From: Ureibacillus thermophilus
GTDB taxonomy: Bacteria > Bacillota > Bacilli > Bacillales_A > Planococcaceae
DNA: 64,000 nt
Reading direction: 5' to 3' (one strand)
NCBI RefSeq assembly: GCF_042657185.1
Contig: NZ_JBHSNN010000021.1
Shown here: positions 33,673 to 42,848 of the stretch, piece after piece
Layout of the letters: the number at the start of each line of letters is the position of its first letter
Position numbering within the stretch: the first letter of the stretch is position 1
Program-made: the position numbers and the translations under genes
Notes under the pieces: generated by a model
Told to the model about the DNA's origin: nothing
The model's input: the letters and a program-made list of their open reading frames with translations, nothing else
Databases searched by the model: none

Positions 33673-34950
33673 ATGAAGATTTCGAAACTATCCAAAAATA
33701 TTTCATTAAAAAGAGAGTTAGAGAGCGGGAATGAGGAGCAGCTAAAAACGGTAAGACAAGTCATTAGAGATGTCCGCGAACATGGAGATGAGGCCATTCG
33801 AAAATATACGGAAATGTGGGATAAGGTTGTGCTTTCTGATTTTCGTGTAAGCGAAGAGGAAATTCAGGAAGCCCTTCAACATTTCGATCCGCAATTGAAA
33901 AAGGACTTGGAAGAAGCGGCAAACAATATTCGAAAATATCATGAAGCCCAAAAACGGGAAGGATATACATTGGCTTTAGGGGACGGTTCCTATCTTGCAC
34001 AGCGAATCATTCCATTGGATTCAGTAGGTTTATACGTGCCAGGAGGTTCTGCTGCTTATCCTTCCTCTGTATTAATGAACGTGATTCCTGCGCAAGTGGC
34101 GGGAGTAAAACGCATCGTCATTACATCCCCTTGCGGAAAAGATGGAAAACTTCCTCCTGCTGTGTTAGTGTGTGCGAACATTTTAGGGGTGAATGAAATT
34201 TATAAAATAGGCGGCGCCCAAGCCATTGCAGCGCTTGCTTACGGAACGGAATCCATCGCCCCTGTGGATAAAATAACAGGTCCAGGAAACATCTTTGTAG
34301 CCCTTGCTAAACGAGAAGTGTTTGGACAAGTTGCCATTGATATGATTGCTGGGCCTAGCGAAATTTGCATTATTGCGGATGACTCAGCTTATCCGGATGA
34401 AATCGCATCAGATTTGCTAAGCCAGGCGGAACATGACATGCGGGCTTGCGCCATTTTAATTACAACTAGTGAAAAATTGGCGACTGCCGTTAGTGCACAA
34501 GTGGAAGAGCAGTTGAGAAAGCTTCCTCGCGAACAGATTGCAAGAGCCTCTATTGAAAATTTCGGCCATATTTATATTGCTGAATCAATGGAACAGGCAG
34601 TAGAAGCAGTCAATACTCTTGCGCCAGAACACTTGGAAATTGTAACGGAAAATGCGGAAGAAGTGAGCGCTAGTATCCGCCATGCAGGAGCAATCTTCCT
34701 TGGCCGATACAGTTCAGAACCAGTAGGAGATTACTTTGCAGGACCGAACCATGTACTCCCTACAAACAGCACTGCGCGTTTTGCCAGCGGATTAAATGTT
34801 GATGATTTTATTAAAAAGACAAACATCATTTACTACTCAGAAAAAACTTGGGAAGAAAACGCACCGAAAATTGCACGGCTTGCCCGTATGGAAGGTTTGG
34901 AAGCCCATGCTAGAGCCGTTGAATCGCGGGGTTGGAAGAAAGGAGAATAA
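33673..34950 (+). CDS. hisD: Histidinol dehydrogenase
   Basis: NAD- and zinc-dependent enzyme carrying out the last two oxidations from L-histidinol to histidine. 425 residues; VGLYVPGGSAAYPSSVLMNV, GPGNIFVALAKREV, DMIAGPSEI and LLSQAEHD (active-site Glu/His) are present, and FAGPNHVLPT is near the C terminus. 15 nt after hisG. Confidence 0.97.
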   Translation: MKISKLSKNISLKRELESGNEEQLKTVRQVIRDVREHGDEAIRKYTEMWDKVVLSDFRVSEEEIQEALQHFDPQLKKDLEEAANNIRKYHEAQKREGYTLALGDGSYLAQRIIPLDSVGLYVPGGSAAYPSSVLMNVIPAQVAGVKRIVITSPCGKDGKLPPAVLVCANILGVNEIYKIGGAQAIAALAYGTESIAPVDKITGPGNIFVALAKREVFGQVAIDMIAGPSEICIIADDSAYPDEIASDLLSQAEHDMRACAILITTSEKLATAVSAQVEEQLRKLPREQIARASIENFGHIYIAESMEQAVEAVNTLAPEHLEIVTENAEEVSASIRHAGAIFLGRYSSEPVGDYFAGPNHVLPTNSTARFASGLNVDDFIKKTNIIYYSEKTWEENAPKIARLARMEGLEAHARAVESRGWKKGE

Positions 34951-34952
34951 GG

Positions 34953-35555
34953 ATGACGGAGAAAAAACGCTTTGCCCAAATTGAACGGACAACAAAAGAA
35001 ACCCAAATCAAAGTGGAATTTTATTTGGATGGAGAAGGTAAGGCAGAAGTTAACACAGGTGTTCCTTTTATGGACCATATGCTGGATTTATTTATGAAGC
35101 ATGGGTTGTTTGATGGCAAGATTGTGGCAAATGGAGATACCCATATTGATGACCACCATACAACGGAAGACCTCGGCATTGTTTTAGGACAAGCAGTGAA
35201 AGAAGCTCTTGGGGATAAACGGGGCATCCGACGCTATGGAAACGCCTTTGTGCCAATGGATGATGCTTTAGCGCAAGTGGTGGTGGATTGCTCCAACCGC
35301 CCTCATTTAGAATATCGCGTGACACCTGAACTGAAGCCAAAAGTAGGAACATTTGATACTGAGCTAGTGCATGAATTTTTATGGAAGTTTGCTTTAGAAG
35401 CGCGGATGAATGTGCATGTGATAGTTCCTTATGGCCACAATACGCATCATATTATCGAAGCTATTTTTAAAGCCCTTGCCCGCGCGATTGATGATGCCGT
35501 ACAAATCGATCCTCGGGTTAAAGGAGTACCTTCAACGAAAGGACTGCTTGCATGA
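34953..35555 (+). CDS. hisB: Imidazoleglycerol-phosphate dehydratase
   Basis: Mn-dependent dehydration of imidazoleglycerol phosphate to imidazole-acetol phosphate. The 200-residue monofunctional form shows the two metal-binding motifs DTHIDDHHTTED and HNTHHIIEAIFKALA. ATG 34953 follows AAAGGAGAATAAGG. Overlaps hisH by 4 nt. Confidence 0.97.
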   Translation: MTEKKRFAQIERTTKETQIKVEFYLDGEGKAEVNTGVPFMDHMLDLFMKHGLFDGKIVANGDTHIDDHHTTEDLGIVLGQAVKEALGDKRGIRRYGNAFVPMDDALAQVVVDCSNRPHLEYRVTPELKPKVGTFDTELVHEFLWKFALEARMNVHVIVPYGHNTHHIIEAIFKALARAIDDAVQIDPRVKGVPSTKGLLA

Positions 35556-36184
35556 AAATTGGAGTCATTGATTATGGAATGGGAAATTTATTCAGCGTGA
35601 CGCAAGCGTTAAAAAAGTTGCATGTTGAAGTGATCGTCTCTTCCAAACCGGAAGAATTGGGTGAAGCAGATGCGCTCATTTTGCCTGGGGTTGGCGCTTT
35701 TCCGGATGCCATGAAACGATTGCAGGAAACCGGATTGGATGAGTTTATCCGCAGCGAGGTCGAAAATAATAAGCCCCTCCTTGGCATTTGTTTAGGGATG
35801 CAGCTATTGTTTGAAGAAAGCGAAGAAGTGGCGCCGACAAAAGGATTTGGTTTTTTTGAAGGGAACGTAGTCCGATTCTCCGGCATTTCAGAGAAGGGTG
35901 AAAAATACCGGGTTCCTCATATGGGGTGGAATTCATTAGCCTTTCATTCCATACCAGAATGGTTGAAAGGGGAAGAGTTGCCGGAAGATAAATTTGTATA
36001 TTTTGTCCATTCTTATTATGCAGATACGGCTTCTTCCCAAGTAGTGGCAACAGCTGATTATTTTGGCGTGCAAGTTCCTGGAATCGTGCAGCAATGCAAT
36101 GTTTGCGGCATGCAGTTCCATCCTGAAAAGTCAGGGGAATTTGGCGTGTATTTATTGAAAAAGTGGCTGCAAGGGGTGAAATAA
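35552..36184 (+). CDS. hisH: Imidazole glycerol phosphate synthase, glutaminase subunit
   Basis: Supplies ammonia from glutamine to HisF. Class I glutamine amidotransferase of 210 residues: nucleophile Cys in LLGICLGMQLLFE, catalytic His-Glu in MQFHPEKSG. Its TAA is followed directly by the hisF ATG. hisA, which usually sits here, is absent. Confidence 0.96.
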   Translation: MKIGVIDYGMGNLFSVTQALKKLHVEVIVSSKPEELGEADALILPGVGAFPDAMKRLQETGLDEFIRSEVENNKPLLGICLGMQLLFEESEEVAPTKGFGFFEGNVVRFSGISEKGEKYRVPHMGWNSLAFHSIPEWLKGEELPEDKFVYFVHSYYADTASSQVVATADYFGVQVPGIVQQCNVCGMQFHPEKSGEFGVYLLKKWLQGVK

Positions 36185-36943
36185 ATGTTAACAAAACGAA
36201 TCATACCTTGTTTAGATGTAAAAGAAGGCAGAGTCGTAAAGGGCATCCAATTTGTAGGCCTTCGGGATGCCGGAGACCCGGTGGAACTTGCCAAATATTA
36301 CGATGAGCAAAGAGCTGATGAACTAGTCTTTTTGGATATTTCGGCATCCTACGAAGGAAGACAGACAATGATAGATGTGGTGAGAAAAACTGCCTCTGAA
36401 ATCTCCATTCCTTTTACTGTAGGTGGCGGCATCCGCACATTGGACGATATGAAGCGGATTTTGCGGGCTGGAGCAGATAAAGTATCCGTCAACACTTCTG
36501 CCATCGAAAGACCGGAATTAATTAAAGAAGGAGCGGATTTCTTCGGTTCCCAATGCATTGTAGTTGCCATTGATGCCCGATACAGTGATGAAGATGGCAC
36601 TTGGATGGTTTATACACATGGCGGCCGAAATAAAACGAATTGGACGGCTATAGAATGGGCCAAAAAAGCCGTGGAGCTTGGAGCAGGAGAAATTTTGCTT
36701 ACCAGCATGAATCAAGATGGAGAAAAATCTGGCTTTGATTTGGCGTTGACCAAAGCTGTAAGAGATGCGGTTACAGTGCCGGTCATCGCAAGCGGCGGAG
36801 CAGGAAACAAGGAACATTTCCGGGAAGTGTTGCAAGATGTGGATGCGGATGCAGCCCTTGCAGCATCCATTTTCCACTATAAAGAAACAAGCGTGCTTGA
36901 AGTGAAGGCATACTTACGAGAAAAAGGAGTTTGTGTCAGATGA
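36185..36943 (+). CDS. hisF: Imidazole glycerol phosphate synthase, cyclase subunit
   Basis: TIM-barrel cyclase that makes imidazoleglycerol phosphate and AICAR from PRFAR and ammonia. 252 residues; RIIPCLDVKEGRVVKG (catalytic Asp11), VGGGIRTLDD and LLTSMNQDGEKSGFD (second catalytic Asp) identify HisF and not HisA. Overlaps hisI by 4 nt (ATGA). Confidence 0.97.
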   Translation: MLTKRIIPCLDVKEGRVVKGIQFVGLRDAGDPVELAKYYDEQRADELVFLDISASYEGRQTMIDVVRKTASEISIPFTVGGGIRTLDDMKRILRAGADKVSVNTSAIERPELIKEGADFFGSQCIVVAIDARYSDEDGTWMVYTHGGRNKTNWTAIEWAKKAVELGAGEILLTSMNQDGEKSGFDLALTKAVRDAVTVPVIASGGAGNKEHFREVLQDVDADAALAASIFHYKETSVLEVKAYLREKGVCVR

Positions 36944-37587
36944 TAGATATTGAAAGTTTGAAATTTGATGAAAAGGGTTTAATTCCTGCCGTTGTGCAAG
37001 ATGCCCGCTCAAAGCAAGTGTTGACGGTTGCTTACATGAATAAAGAATCATTGCAAAAAACCATCGAAACAGGAGAAACTTGGTTTTATTCCCGTTCCCG
37101 CAATGAACTTTGGCATAAAGGGGAAACGAGCGGCAATACACAAAAGGTCATTTCCATTACAACCGATTGCGACCAAGATGCCTTAGTGGTGGAAGTAGAT
37201 CCAGCCGGCCCTGCTTGCCATAATGGAACAACTTCCTGCTTTACTGAAACCGTTGTGGAAAATGGAAAAGTAGGAAGTGTAGGCATTATTCCAGAATTAG
37301 TAGAAATCATTAAAAAACGCGAGGAAGAAATGCCTGAAGGTGCGTATACGACTTATTTATTCACAGAAGGAATCGATAAAATCTGCAAAAAAGTCGGTGA
37401 AGAAGCTACAGAAGTGGTCATCGGCGCAAAAAACCGCAATCCGGAAGAAGTAAAATGGGAAGCGGCTGATTTAATCTATCACTTGCTTGTACTTTTGCAA
37501 GAACAGAAAATCAGCATTTATGACGTATTGGAAGTGCTTGTAGAAAGACATCAGCAAAAACGGGCCAGCACAAAACATACAAAATAA
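36940..37587 (+). CDS. hisI: Bifunctional phosphoribosyl-AMP cyclohydrolase / phosphoribosyl-ATP pyrophosphatase
   Basis: Carries out steps 2 and 3 of histidine synthesis. 215 residues: N-terminal cyclohydrolase (about 1-115; WFYSRSRNELWHKGETSGN and zinc cysteines in DCDQDALVVEVDPAGPACH) fused to a C-terminal pyrophosphatase (about 120-205; KKVGEEATEVVIGA, EAADLIYHLLVLL). Last gene of the operon. Confidence 0.96.
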   Translation: MIDIESLKFDEKGLIPAVVQDARSKQVLTVAYMNKESLQKTIETGETWFYSRSRNELWHKGETSGNTQKVISITTDCDQDALVVEVDPAGPACHNGTTSCFTETVVENGKVGSVGIIPELVEIIKKREEEMPEGAYTTYLFTEGIDKICKKVGEEATEVVIGAKNRNPEEVKWEAADLIYHLLVLLQEQKISIYDVLEVLVERHQQKRASTKHTK

Positions 37588-37626
37588 TTTCATAAGCATT
37601 TCCAATGAAGAATGTTGGAAGTATGT

Positions 37627-37660
37627 TATAATAGAGAGGAACGTTTTCAAAACGTTCCTT
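37627..37660 (+). promoter_or_regulatory. Hairpin with -10-like TATAAT between hisI and yvcD
   Basis: A perfect 10-bp stem GGAACGTTTT / AAAACGTTCC (37638-37658) followed by TTATTTATTG. It may be a weak terminator of the his operon. A TATAAT at 37627-37632 would place a transcription start right at the base of the stem, giving yvcD an mRNA with a 5'-terminal hairpin. Confidence 0.5.
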
Positions 37661-37683
37661 ATTTATTGTCTTGGAGGTTCATT

Positions 37684-39222
37684 TTGGAAAAGAAACATCA
37701 GAAAGAAAAAAACAACATTGTTTCGTTCATTCCAGATGGAGAATATTATTTTAACAAAGCGATTAAAGCATTGGAAAAAGACCAAATGGATCGAGCGTAC
37801 AAATATATGAAAAGAGCAGCGGAATTGAGTCCTGATGATGCTCATGTATTAATGCATTACGGCCTTTTGGAAATGAATTTGCAAAATTTTGAAAAGGCCT
37901 ATGAGTTGATTCACACTGCTTATTGCATGGAACCAGATGAACCGGAGCATGTATATTATTTAGCGGAAGTATCCGGCTTTTTAGGCTTGATGAACGATGC
38001 GAAAAAATATGCTGAAAAATATTTAGAGCTTGATCCGGATGGCTATTATGCATGGGAAGCAAGAGAAATCATTGATTATGTCCATTTTGAGCAAAATACT
38101 ATTGACGACTTTGATGATGATGATGATTCCTATGAACAATTCATCATGCAGGAAAAAGCTCGTCGATTAATGGAAGATAAACAATTTGATGAAGCCATTG
38201 AAGTGTTGGAATATCTGATTGATCAATATCCAGAACTCTGGCCTGCTTATAACAATTTATCTCTAGCTTACTTTTATGTAGGGGACTTGGAACAATCTAA
38301 AGCCATCTTGCATCACGTGCTTCGGGAAAATGTCGGAAATTTGCATGCGCTATGTAATCTCACAATCATTGCTTATTATGAAAAAGATGAATCTACCTTA
38401 GCGTATTTAGTTGATTTGTTGAAAAAAATACATCCATTTGACTTTGACAATCGTTACAAACTTGGTGCAACATTGGCGCTGATTGGCGAATACGATTTGG
38501 CTTATAAATGGTTACATAGCATGACAAAGCGAATGTCGCCGGCAGATTCCGGCTTCTATTTTTGGTTGAGTCAAGCTGCGTATTTCTCAAACCATAGAAA
38601 AGAAGCAGATAAAGCGTGGAAAATGTTGGTTCAACTAGACCCATCCAAAGAGGGGATGGAACCATGGAAACATATTAAAAGAAAAGAATCAAACGAATTG
38701 CCAACCCTTGACCAAAATCGGGACTATATTATTCAGAAAATCAGCAGCAATTATTCAGCCCATCGAATGTTCGGCTTTTTCTTGCTCAGCAAATCGGCAT
38801 TTAAGCAAGAAATTATAGCTCATCCGAAATTGATTGATTTGTCGAAATACAATGGATTGGAAAAACTTTGTTTAGCGTATGCATTAAATCATCAATTTGA
38901 TTTAAATAATAAAGTAGAGAAAAATTTTATTCACCTGATTGCTGTGGCTGAGGAACTTTTCAACAGTATCGAAGCGTTGACCCTTGAAAGGCAGCATCTG
39001 TTTCAAATGTGGTTCGTACTCAGCGAGAGAGCTTTTCTGAACGGCTACGAATTTAAAAATGTAAAAGCATTGACCGCTGCAATGGAATATATGTACTATT
39101 CAACGGTCAGTTCCAAGCGGGTTACGAAAAAACAATTTGCAGAAAAACACGGAATTTCTGTCAGTACGCTAACAAAATATGTAGAACAATTGCTGGATTT
39201 TTTGCCTTTTGGTGAAGAATAG
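37684..39222 (+). CDS. yvcD: Tetratricopeptide-repeat protein, YvcD-like
   Basis: A 512-residue soluble TPR protein. Repeats are clear at about 20-120 (AYKYMKRAAELSPDDAHVLMHYGLLEM...) and 160-250 (ALVRP-less units such as AIEVLEYLIDQYPELWPAYNNLSLAYFYVGD). An Asp-rich stretch (DDFDDDDDS) separates the two blocks. The C terminus has a helix-turn-helix-like QFAEKHGISVSTLTKYVEQL. The TTG start lies seven nt after TTGGAGG. Function is unknown; position before trxB matches B. subtilis. Confidence 0.85.
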   Translation: MEKKHQKEKNNIVSFIPDGEYYFNKAIKALEKDQMDRAYKYMKRAAELSPDDAHVLMHYGLLEMNLQNFEKAYELIHTAYCMEPDEPEHVYYLAEVSGFLGLMNDAKKYAEKYLELDPDGYYAWEAREIIDYVHFEQNTIDDFDDDDDSYEQFIMQEKARRLMEDKQFDEAIEVLEYLIDQYPELWPAYNNLSLAYFYVGDLEQSKAILHHVLRENVGNLHALCNLTIIAYYEKDESTLAYLVDLLKKIHPFDFDNRYKLGATLALIGEYDLAYKWLHSMTKRMSPADSGFYFWLSQAAYFSNHRKEADKAWKMLVQLDPSKEGMEPWKHIKRKESNELPTLDQNRDYIIQKISSNYSAHRMFGFFLLSKSAFKQEIIAHPKLIDLSKYNGLEKLCLAYALNHQFDLNNKVEKNFIHLIAVAEELFNSIEALTLERQHLFQMWFVLSERAFLNGYEFKNVKALTAAMEYMYYSTVSSKRVTKKQFAEKHGISVSTLTKYVEQLLDFLPFGEE

Positions 39223-39284
39223 GCAAACTATTTGAAGTTTCTAACTTGTTTGACTACATTTAAAGTAAGTTAGGAGGAATAAAA

Positions 39285-40235
39285 ATGGCAGAAGAAAAAA
39301 TTTATGATGTCGTGATTATCGGAGCAGGACCAGCAGGTATGACTGCAGCGGTTTATACTTCCCGTGCCAACCTTTCAACTCTTATGTTGGAACGTGGCAT
39401 TCCTGGCGGGCAAATGGCGAATACAGAAGAAATTGAAAACTACCCAGGATTTGAAACAATTTTAGGTCCGGAATTATCCACAAAAATGTTTGAACATGCA
39501 AAAAAATTCGGAGCAGAATATGCCTATGGCGATGTTTCCGAAATAATTGACGGCGAGGACTATAAAATTATCAAAGCTGGTGCAAAGGAATATAAAGCCC
39601 ATGCCATTATTATCGCTACAGGTGCAGAATACAAAAAATTAGGAGTGCCAGGAGAGAACGAACTCGGCGGACGCGGTGTAAGTTATTGTGCCGTTTGCGA
39701 TGGGGCATTCTTCAAAGGCAAAGATTTAATTGTAGTCGGCGGTGGAGACTCTGCTGTGGAAGAAGGCGTCTATTTAACACGTTTTGCCAATAAAGTTACA
39801 ATTGTGCATCGCCGCGATAAATTGCGCGCCCAAAAAATCTTGCAAGACCGTGCCTTTGCCAACGAAAAAATAGACTTTATCTGGAATCACACTGTAAAAC
39901 AAATCAACGAAAAAGACGGAAAAGTTGGAAGCGTGACGCTTGTTTCAACAGTGGATGGTTCAGAAAAAGAAGTTCCATGCGACGGTGTCTTTGTATATAT
40001 CGGAATGTCTCCATTAACTGCACCTTTTAAAAAGTTAGGTATTTTAAATGAGCAAGGGTATGTAGTAACAAACGAAAAAATGGAAACATCTGTGAAAGGG
40101 ATTTTTGCAGCAGGAGATGTGCGTGAAAAAGAGTTGCGTCAAATTGTGACAGCAACAGGTGATGGAAGCATTGCAGCCCAATCAGCACAACAATATGTGG
40201 AAGAATTGAAGGAAAAATTAGTAAAGAATGGGTAA
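39285..40235 (+). CDS. trxB: Thioredoxin reductase
   Basis: NADPH-dependent flavoenzyme that reduces thioredoxin. 316 residues; FAD motif IIGAGPAGMTAA, redox-active disulfide CAVC (135-138), NADPH motif VGGGDSAVEE and C-terminal GIFAAGDVR. Ribosome site TTAGGAGG. Has its own downstream terminator and so is likely monocistronic or a yvcD-trxB unit. Confidence 0.97.
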   Translation: MAEEKIYDVVIIGAGPAGMTAAVYTSRANLSTLMLERGIPGGQMANTEEIENYPGFETILGPELSTKMFEHAKKFGAEYAYGDVSEIIDGEDYKIIKAGAKEYKAHAIIIATGAEYKKLGVPGENELGGRGVSYCAVCDGAFFKGKDLIVVGGGDSAVEEGVYLTRFANKVTIVHRRDKLRAQKILQDRAFANEKIDFIWNHTVKQINEKDGKVGSVTLVSTVDGSEKEVPCDGVFVYIGMSPLTAPFKKLGILNEQGYVVTNEKMETSVKGIFAAGDVREKELRQIVTATGDGSIAAQSAQQYVEELKEKLVKNG

Positions 40236-40322
40236 CGAGAAATTAACTTTATTGTAACTTTTTTTACTATTGAATTGGGGTATAATAATATTAGAATTTA
40301 ACCCCCCTTTAGTTTGTTTTTA

Positions 40323-40355
40323 GTTGTTTCCATTTTGGAAACAACTTTTTTTTTC
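40323..40355 (+). terminator. trxB terminator
   Basis: Perfect stem GTTGTTTCC / GGAAACAAC, loop ATTTT, nine or more T. Confidence 0.9.
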
Positions 40356-40487
40356 AATAATTATACAAAAGTGCTTCTAATCATAAAATTGAAATTATAG
40401 ATTGTTTGTAAAAGGATTATTTTGTAACGAAATGACGAGTCAAGGTATAATAATGAGCAGGAGTAACAAAGATTTGAGGTGTCGATT

Positions 40488-40979
40488 ATGCAAAGAATAG
40501 CCAACTTATTAGCAATACAAGATGGACAAGTGCTTCTTCTGAAAAAACCGAGAAGAGGATGGTACGTCGCTCCCGGCGGAAAAATGGAGAGCGGTGAATC
40601 CATCGTTGAATCTGCAGTAAGAGAATTCCAAGAGGAGACGAATGTTACTCCTAAAAATGCCCATTTAAAAGGGGTTTATACAATTGTTGTTAAAGACGGC
40701 GACCAAGTTATTGAAGAATGGATGCTATTCACTTTTGTAGCAACAGGTGTGGAAGGAACACCAGATAAGGAAAATAGAGAAGGTATTTTAGAATGGCGTC
40801 CAATCCAAGATCTTCACCACCTTCCAATGGCGGAAGGAGACCGGAAAATCCTGTTGTTTGCTGCATTAAATAAAGGCATTCAATACGGAACATGCATATA
40901 TACAAAGGATTATGAATTGATAGAGGCCAAATACCAAACTTCGATGGAATTAATCGAAGGAGATGAATCACATGGATGA
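40488..40979 (+). CDS. yvcI: Nudix hydrolase, YvcI-like
   Basis: A 163-residue Nudix protein. The box GGKMESGESIVESAVREFQEE is intact at its catalytic REFQEE; the following usual Gly is Asn (TNV). Probably hydrolyses a nucleoside diphosphate derivative; an oxidised-nucleotide substrate is one possibility. ATG 40488 follows GAGGTG. It overlaps rapZ by 8 nt and leads the yvcI-rapZ-yvcK-whiA(-crh) operon. Confidence 0.88.
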   Translation: MQRIANLLAIQDGQVLLLKKPRRGWYVAPGGKMESGESIVESAVREFQEETNVTPKNAHLKGVYTIVVKDGDQVIEEWMLFTFVATGVEGTPDKENREGILEWRPIQDLHHLPMAEGDRKILLFAALNKGIQYGTCIYTKDYELIEAKYQTSMELIEGDESHG

Positions 40980-41853
40980 AAAAGATGAAAGAGAATATGA
41001 ACATGAGCTAGTCATCATTACTGGCATGTCTGGTGCAGGAAAAACTGTAGCCATTCAAAGTTTTGAAGATATGGGCTATTATTGTATAGATAATTTGCCT
41101 CCTAAATTATTAACCACTTTTTTAGCATTAATGAAACAATCGAAAAAAAGAATTTCCAAAATCGCTGCTGTTATGGATATGCGCGGCGGAGAATTTTTCA
41201 ATTCCCTCATTGATGCTCTTGACACTTTGGAGAAAGAAAAAAGCGTCAAAACGCGGATCTTATTCTTAGATGCCGATAATGAGACGTTGGTGAGAAGATA
41301 TAAAGAAACAAGACGGCAGCATCCGTTAGCACCCAGCGGACTTCCTCTTGACGGCATTAGAAAAGAAAGAGAAATGCTGTCAGAATTGAAGGGAAGAGCC
41401 CATTATATTTACAATACTTCCAAAATGAAGCCCCGTGAACTCAGGGAACGCATTACAGAAGAATTTTCCCTTTCCTCAAGTCCTAAATTCTCGATTAATG
41501 TGGTGTCTTTTGGGTATAAAAACGGGATACCTATTGATGCAGACTTAGTTTTTGATGTAAGATTCTTAAATAATCCATATTATGTTGAAGAATTAAGAAA
41601 TAAAACGGGATTGGACCAAGAAGTTTACGATTATGTTTATAACATGGATGAAACCAAAACGTTAATCAAAAAATTAGAAGATTTATTTGACTTTATTATT
41701 CCGCAATACATTAAAGAGGGAAAACCGCAATTAGTGATTGCCTTTGGCTGCACAGGCGGTCAACATCGTTCGGTTACATTAACTGAATATTTTGGAAAAT
41801 ATTTTAGAAAAAAATATCATACGGAGATCACGCACCGAGATATCCGTTCATAA
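40972..41853 (+). CDS. rapZ: RNase adapter RapZ-like nucleotide-binding protein (YvcJ)
   Basis: P-loop protein of 293 residues, Walker A GMSGAGKT, with the family motifs CIDNLPP, FLDADNETLVRRYKETRRQHPL and the C-terminal AFGCTGGQHRSVTL phosphate-binding region. E. coli RapZ controls GlmZ decay; Bacillus YvcJ hydrolyses GTP and affects competence, and its RNA role is unclear. ATG 40972, nine nt after AAGGAG, is preferred to 40963, which directly abuts it. Confidence 0.95.
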   Translation: MDEKDEREYEHELVIITGMSGAGKTVAIQSFEDMGYYCIDNLPPKLLTTFLALMKQSKKRISKIAAVMDMRGGEFFNSLIDALDTLEKEKSVKTRILFLDADNETLVRRYKETRRQHPLAPSGLPLDGIRKEREMLSELKGRAHYIYNTSKMKPRELRERITEEFSLSSSPKFSINVVSFGYKNGIPIDADLVFDVRFLNNPYYVEELRNKTGLDQEVYDYVYNMDETKTLIKKLEDLFDFIIPQYIKEGKPQLVIAFGCTGGQHRSVTLTEYFGKYFRKKYHTEITHRDIRS

Positions 41854-41871
41854 AGAGAGAGGATTGTTTGG

Positions 41872-42825
41872 ATGAAACAACTCAATATTGTAGTTATTGG
41901 AGGAGGGACCGGTTTATCGACCATACTGCGAGGGTTAAAGCTTTATCCCTTTCATATTACGGCGATTGTCACTGTAACCGATGATGGGGGGTCTTCCGGG
42001 AGATTAAGGGATGATTACGACATCCCGCCTCCTGGAGATATTCGAAATGTCATTGCCGCTTTATCTGATACGGAGCCGCTGCTGGAACAATTATTTCAAT
42101 ATCGTTTTGCAAATTCTCAAGAATTAGGCGGCCACTCGATGGGAAATTTAATGCTGACTGCACTAACCGACATTACCGGGGATTTTTTTAGTGCCATTAT
42201 CGAAATGAGCCGAGTGTTAAAAGTTCATGGAAAGGTCATTCCATCTGCAAATGCTAAAGTCAATTTACATGCTGAATTGTTGGATGGGGAGATTGTTAAA
42301 GGGGAATCCAAAATTCCTTTGTCTAACAAGCCTATAAAGCGCGTTTTTTTAGTTCCAGATGATGTAAAGCCCCTTCCGGAAGCAATAAACGCAATCAACC
42401 ATGCAGATGTGATTCTCATTGGACCAGGCAGTTTATATACAAGCATCATCCCAAATTTATTGGTAAAGGAAATTGGCGAAACAATCATCCAATCAAAAGC
42501 AAAAAAAATTTACGTTTGCAATTTGATGACGCAGCAAGGGGAAACCAATCAGTATCAGGCGGTAGATCATGTAAAAGCCATTTATGAGCATGTCGGCACG
42601 CCATTTTTAGATGCCATTTTAGTCAACAGCAACGATTTGCCATCCCCCATTAAAGAAAACTATAGAGAACAAAATGCTGAACCGGTCAGAGTAAATGAAG
42701 AAGAATTAAAAAAACTAGGATTAGAAATTATAAAAAAGAATATAGCAACCATCAAAAATGGTGCTGTACGGCATGAAGGAAAAGCCATTGCCGAATGGCT
42801 GCTTGAATATACATTAACATCATAA
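41872..42825 (+). CDS. yvcK: YvcK/GlmR-family regulator
   Basis: CofD-like protein of 317 residues with VIGGGTGLSTILRGLK, TVTDDGGSSGRLR and PPPGDIRNVIAAL. In B. subtilis YvcK (GlmR) binds UDP-GlcNAc and stimulates GlmS, steering carbon to the cell wall during gluconeogenic growth. Sits between rapZ and whiA, the conserved order. Confidence 0.95.
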   Translation: MKQLNIVVIGGGTGLSTILRGLKLYPFHITAIVTVTDDGGSSGRLRDDYDIPPPGDIRNVIAALSDTEPLLEQLFQYRFANSQELGGHSMGNLMLTALTDITGDFFSAIIEMSRVLKVHGKVIPSANAKVNLHAELLDGEIVKGESKIPLSNKPIKRVFLVPDDVKPLPEAINAINHADVILIGPGSLYTSIIPNLLVKEIGETIIQSKAKKIYVCNLMTQQGETNQYQAVDHVKAIYEHVGTPFLDAILVNSNDLPSPIKENYREQNAEPVRVNEEELKKLGLEIIKKNIATIKNGAVRHEGKAIAEWLLEYTLTS

Positions 42826-42848
42826 AAAATTTGAGAGGGGGGGCTTGT

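Noticed and set aside
36185..36943. That this TIM-barrel gene is hisA rather than hisF
   Set aside because: IIPCLDVKEGRVVKG and the MNQDGEKSGFD motif are HisF signatures; HisA differs there.
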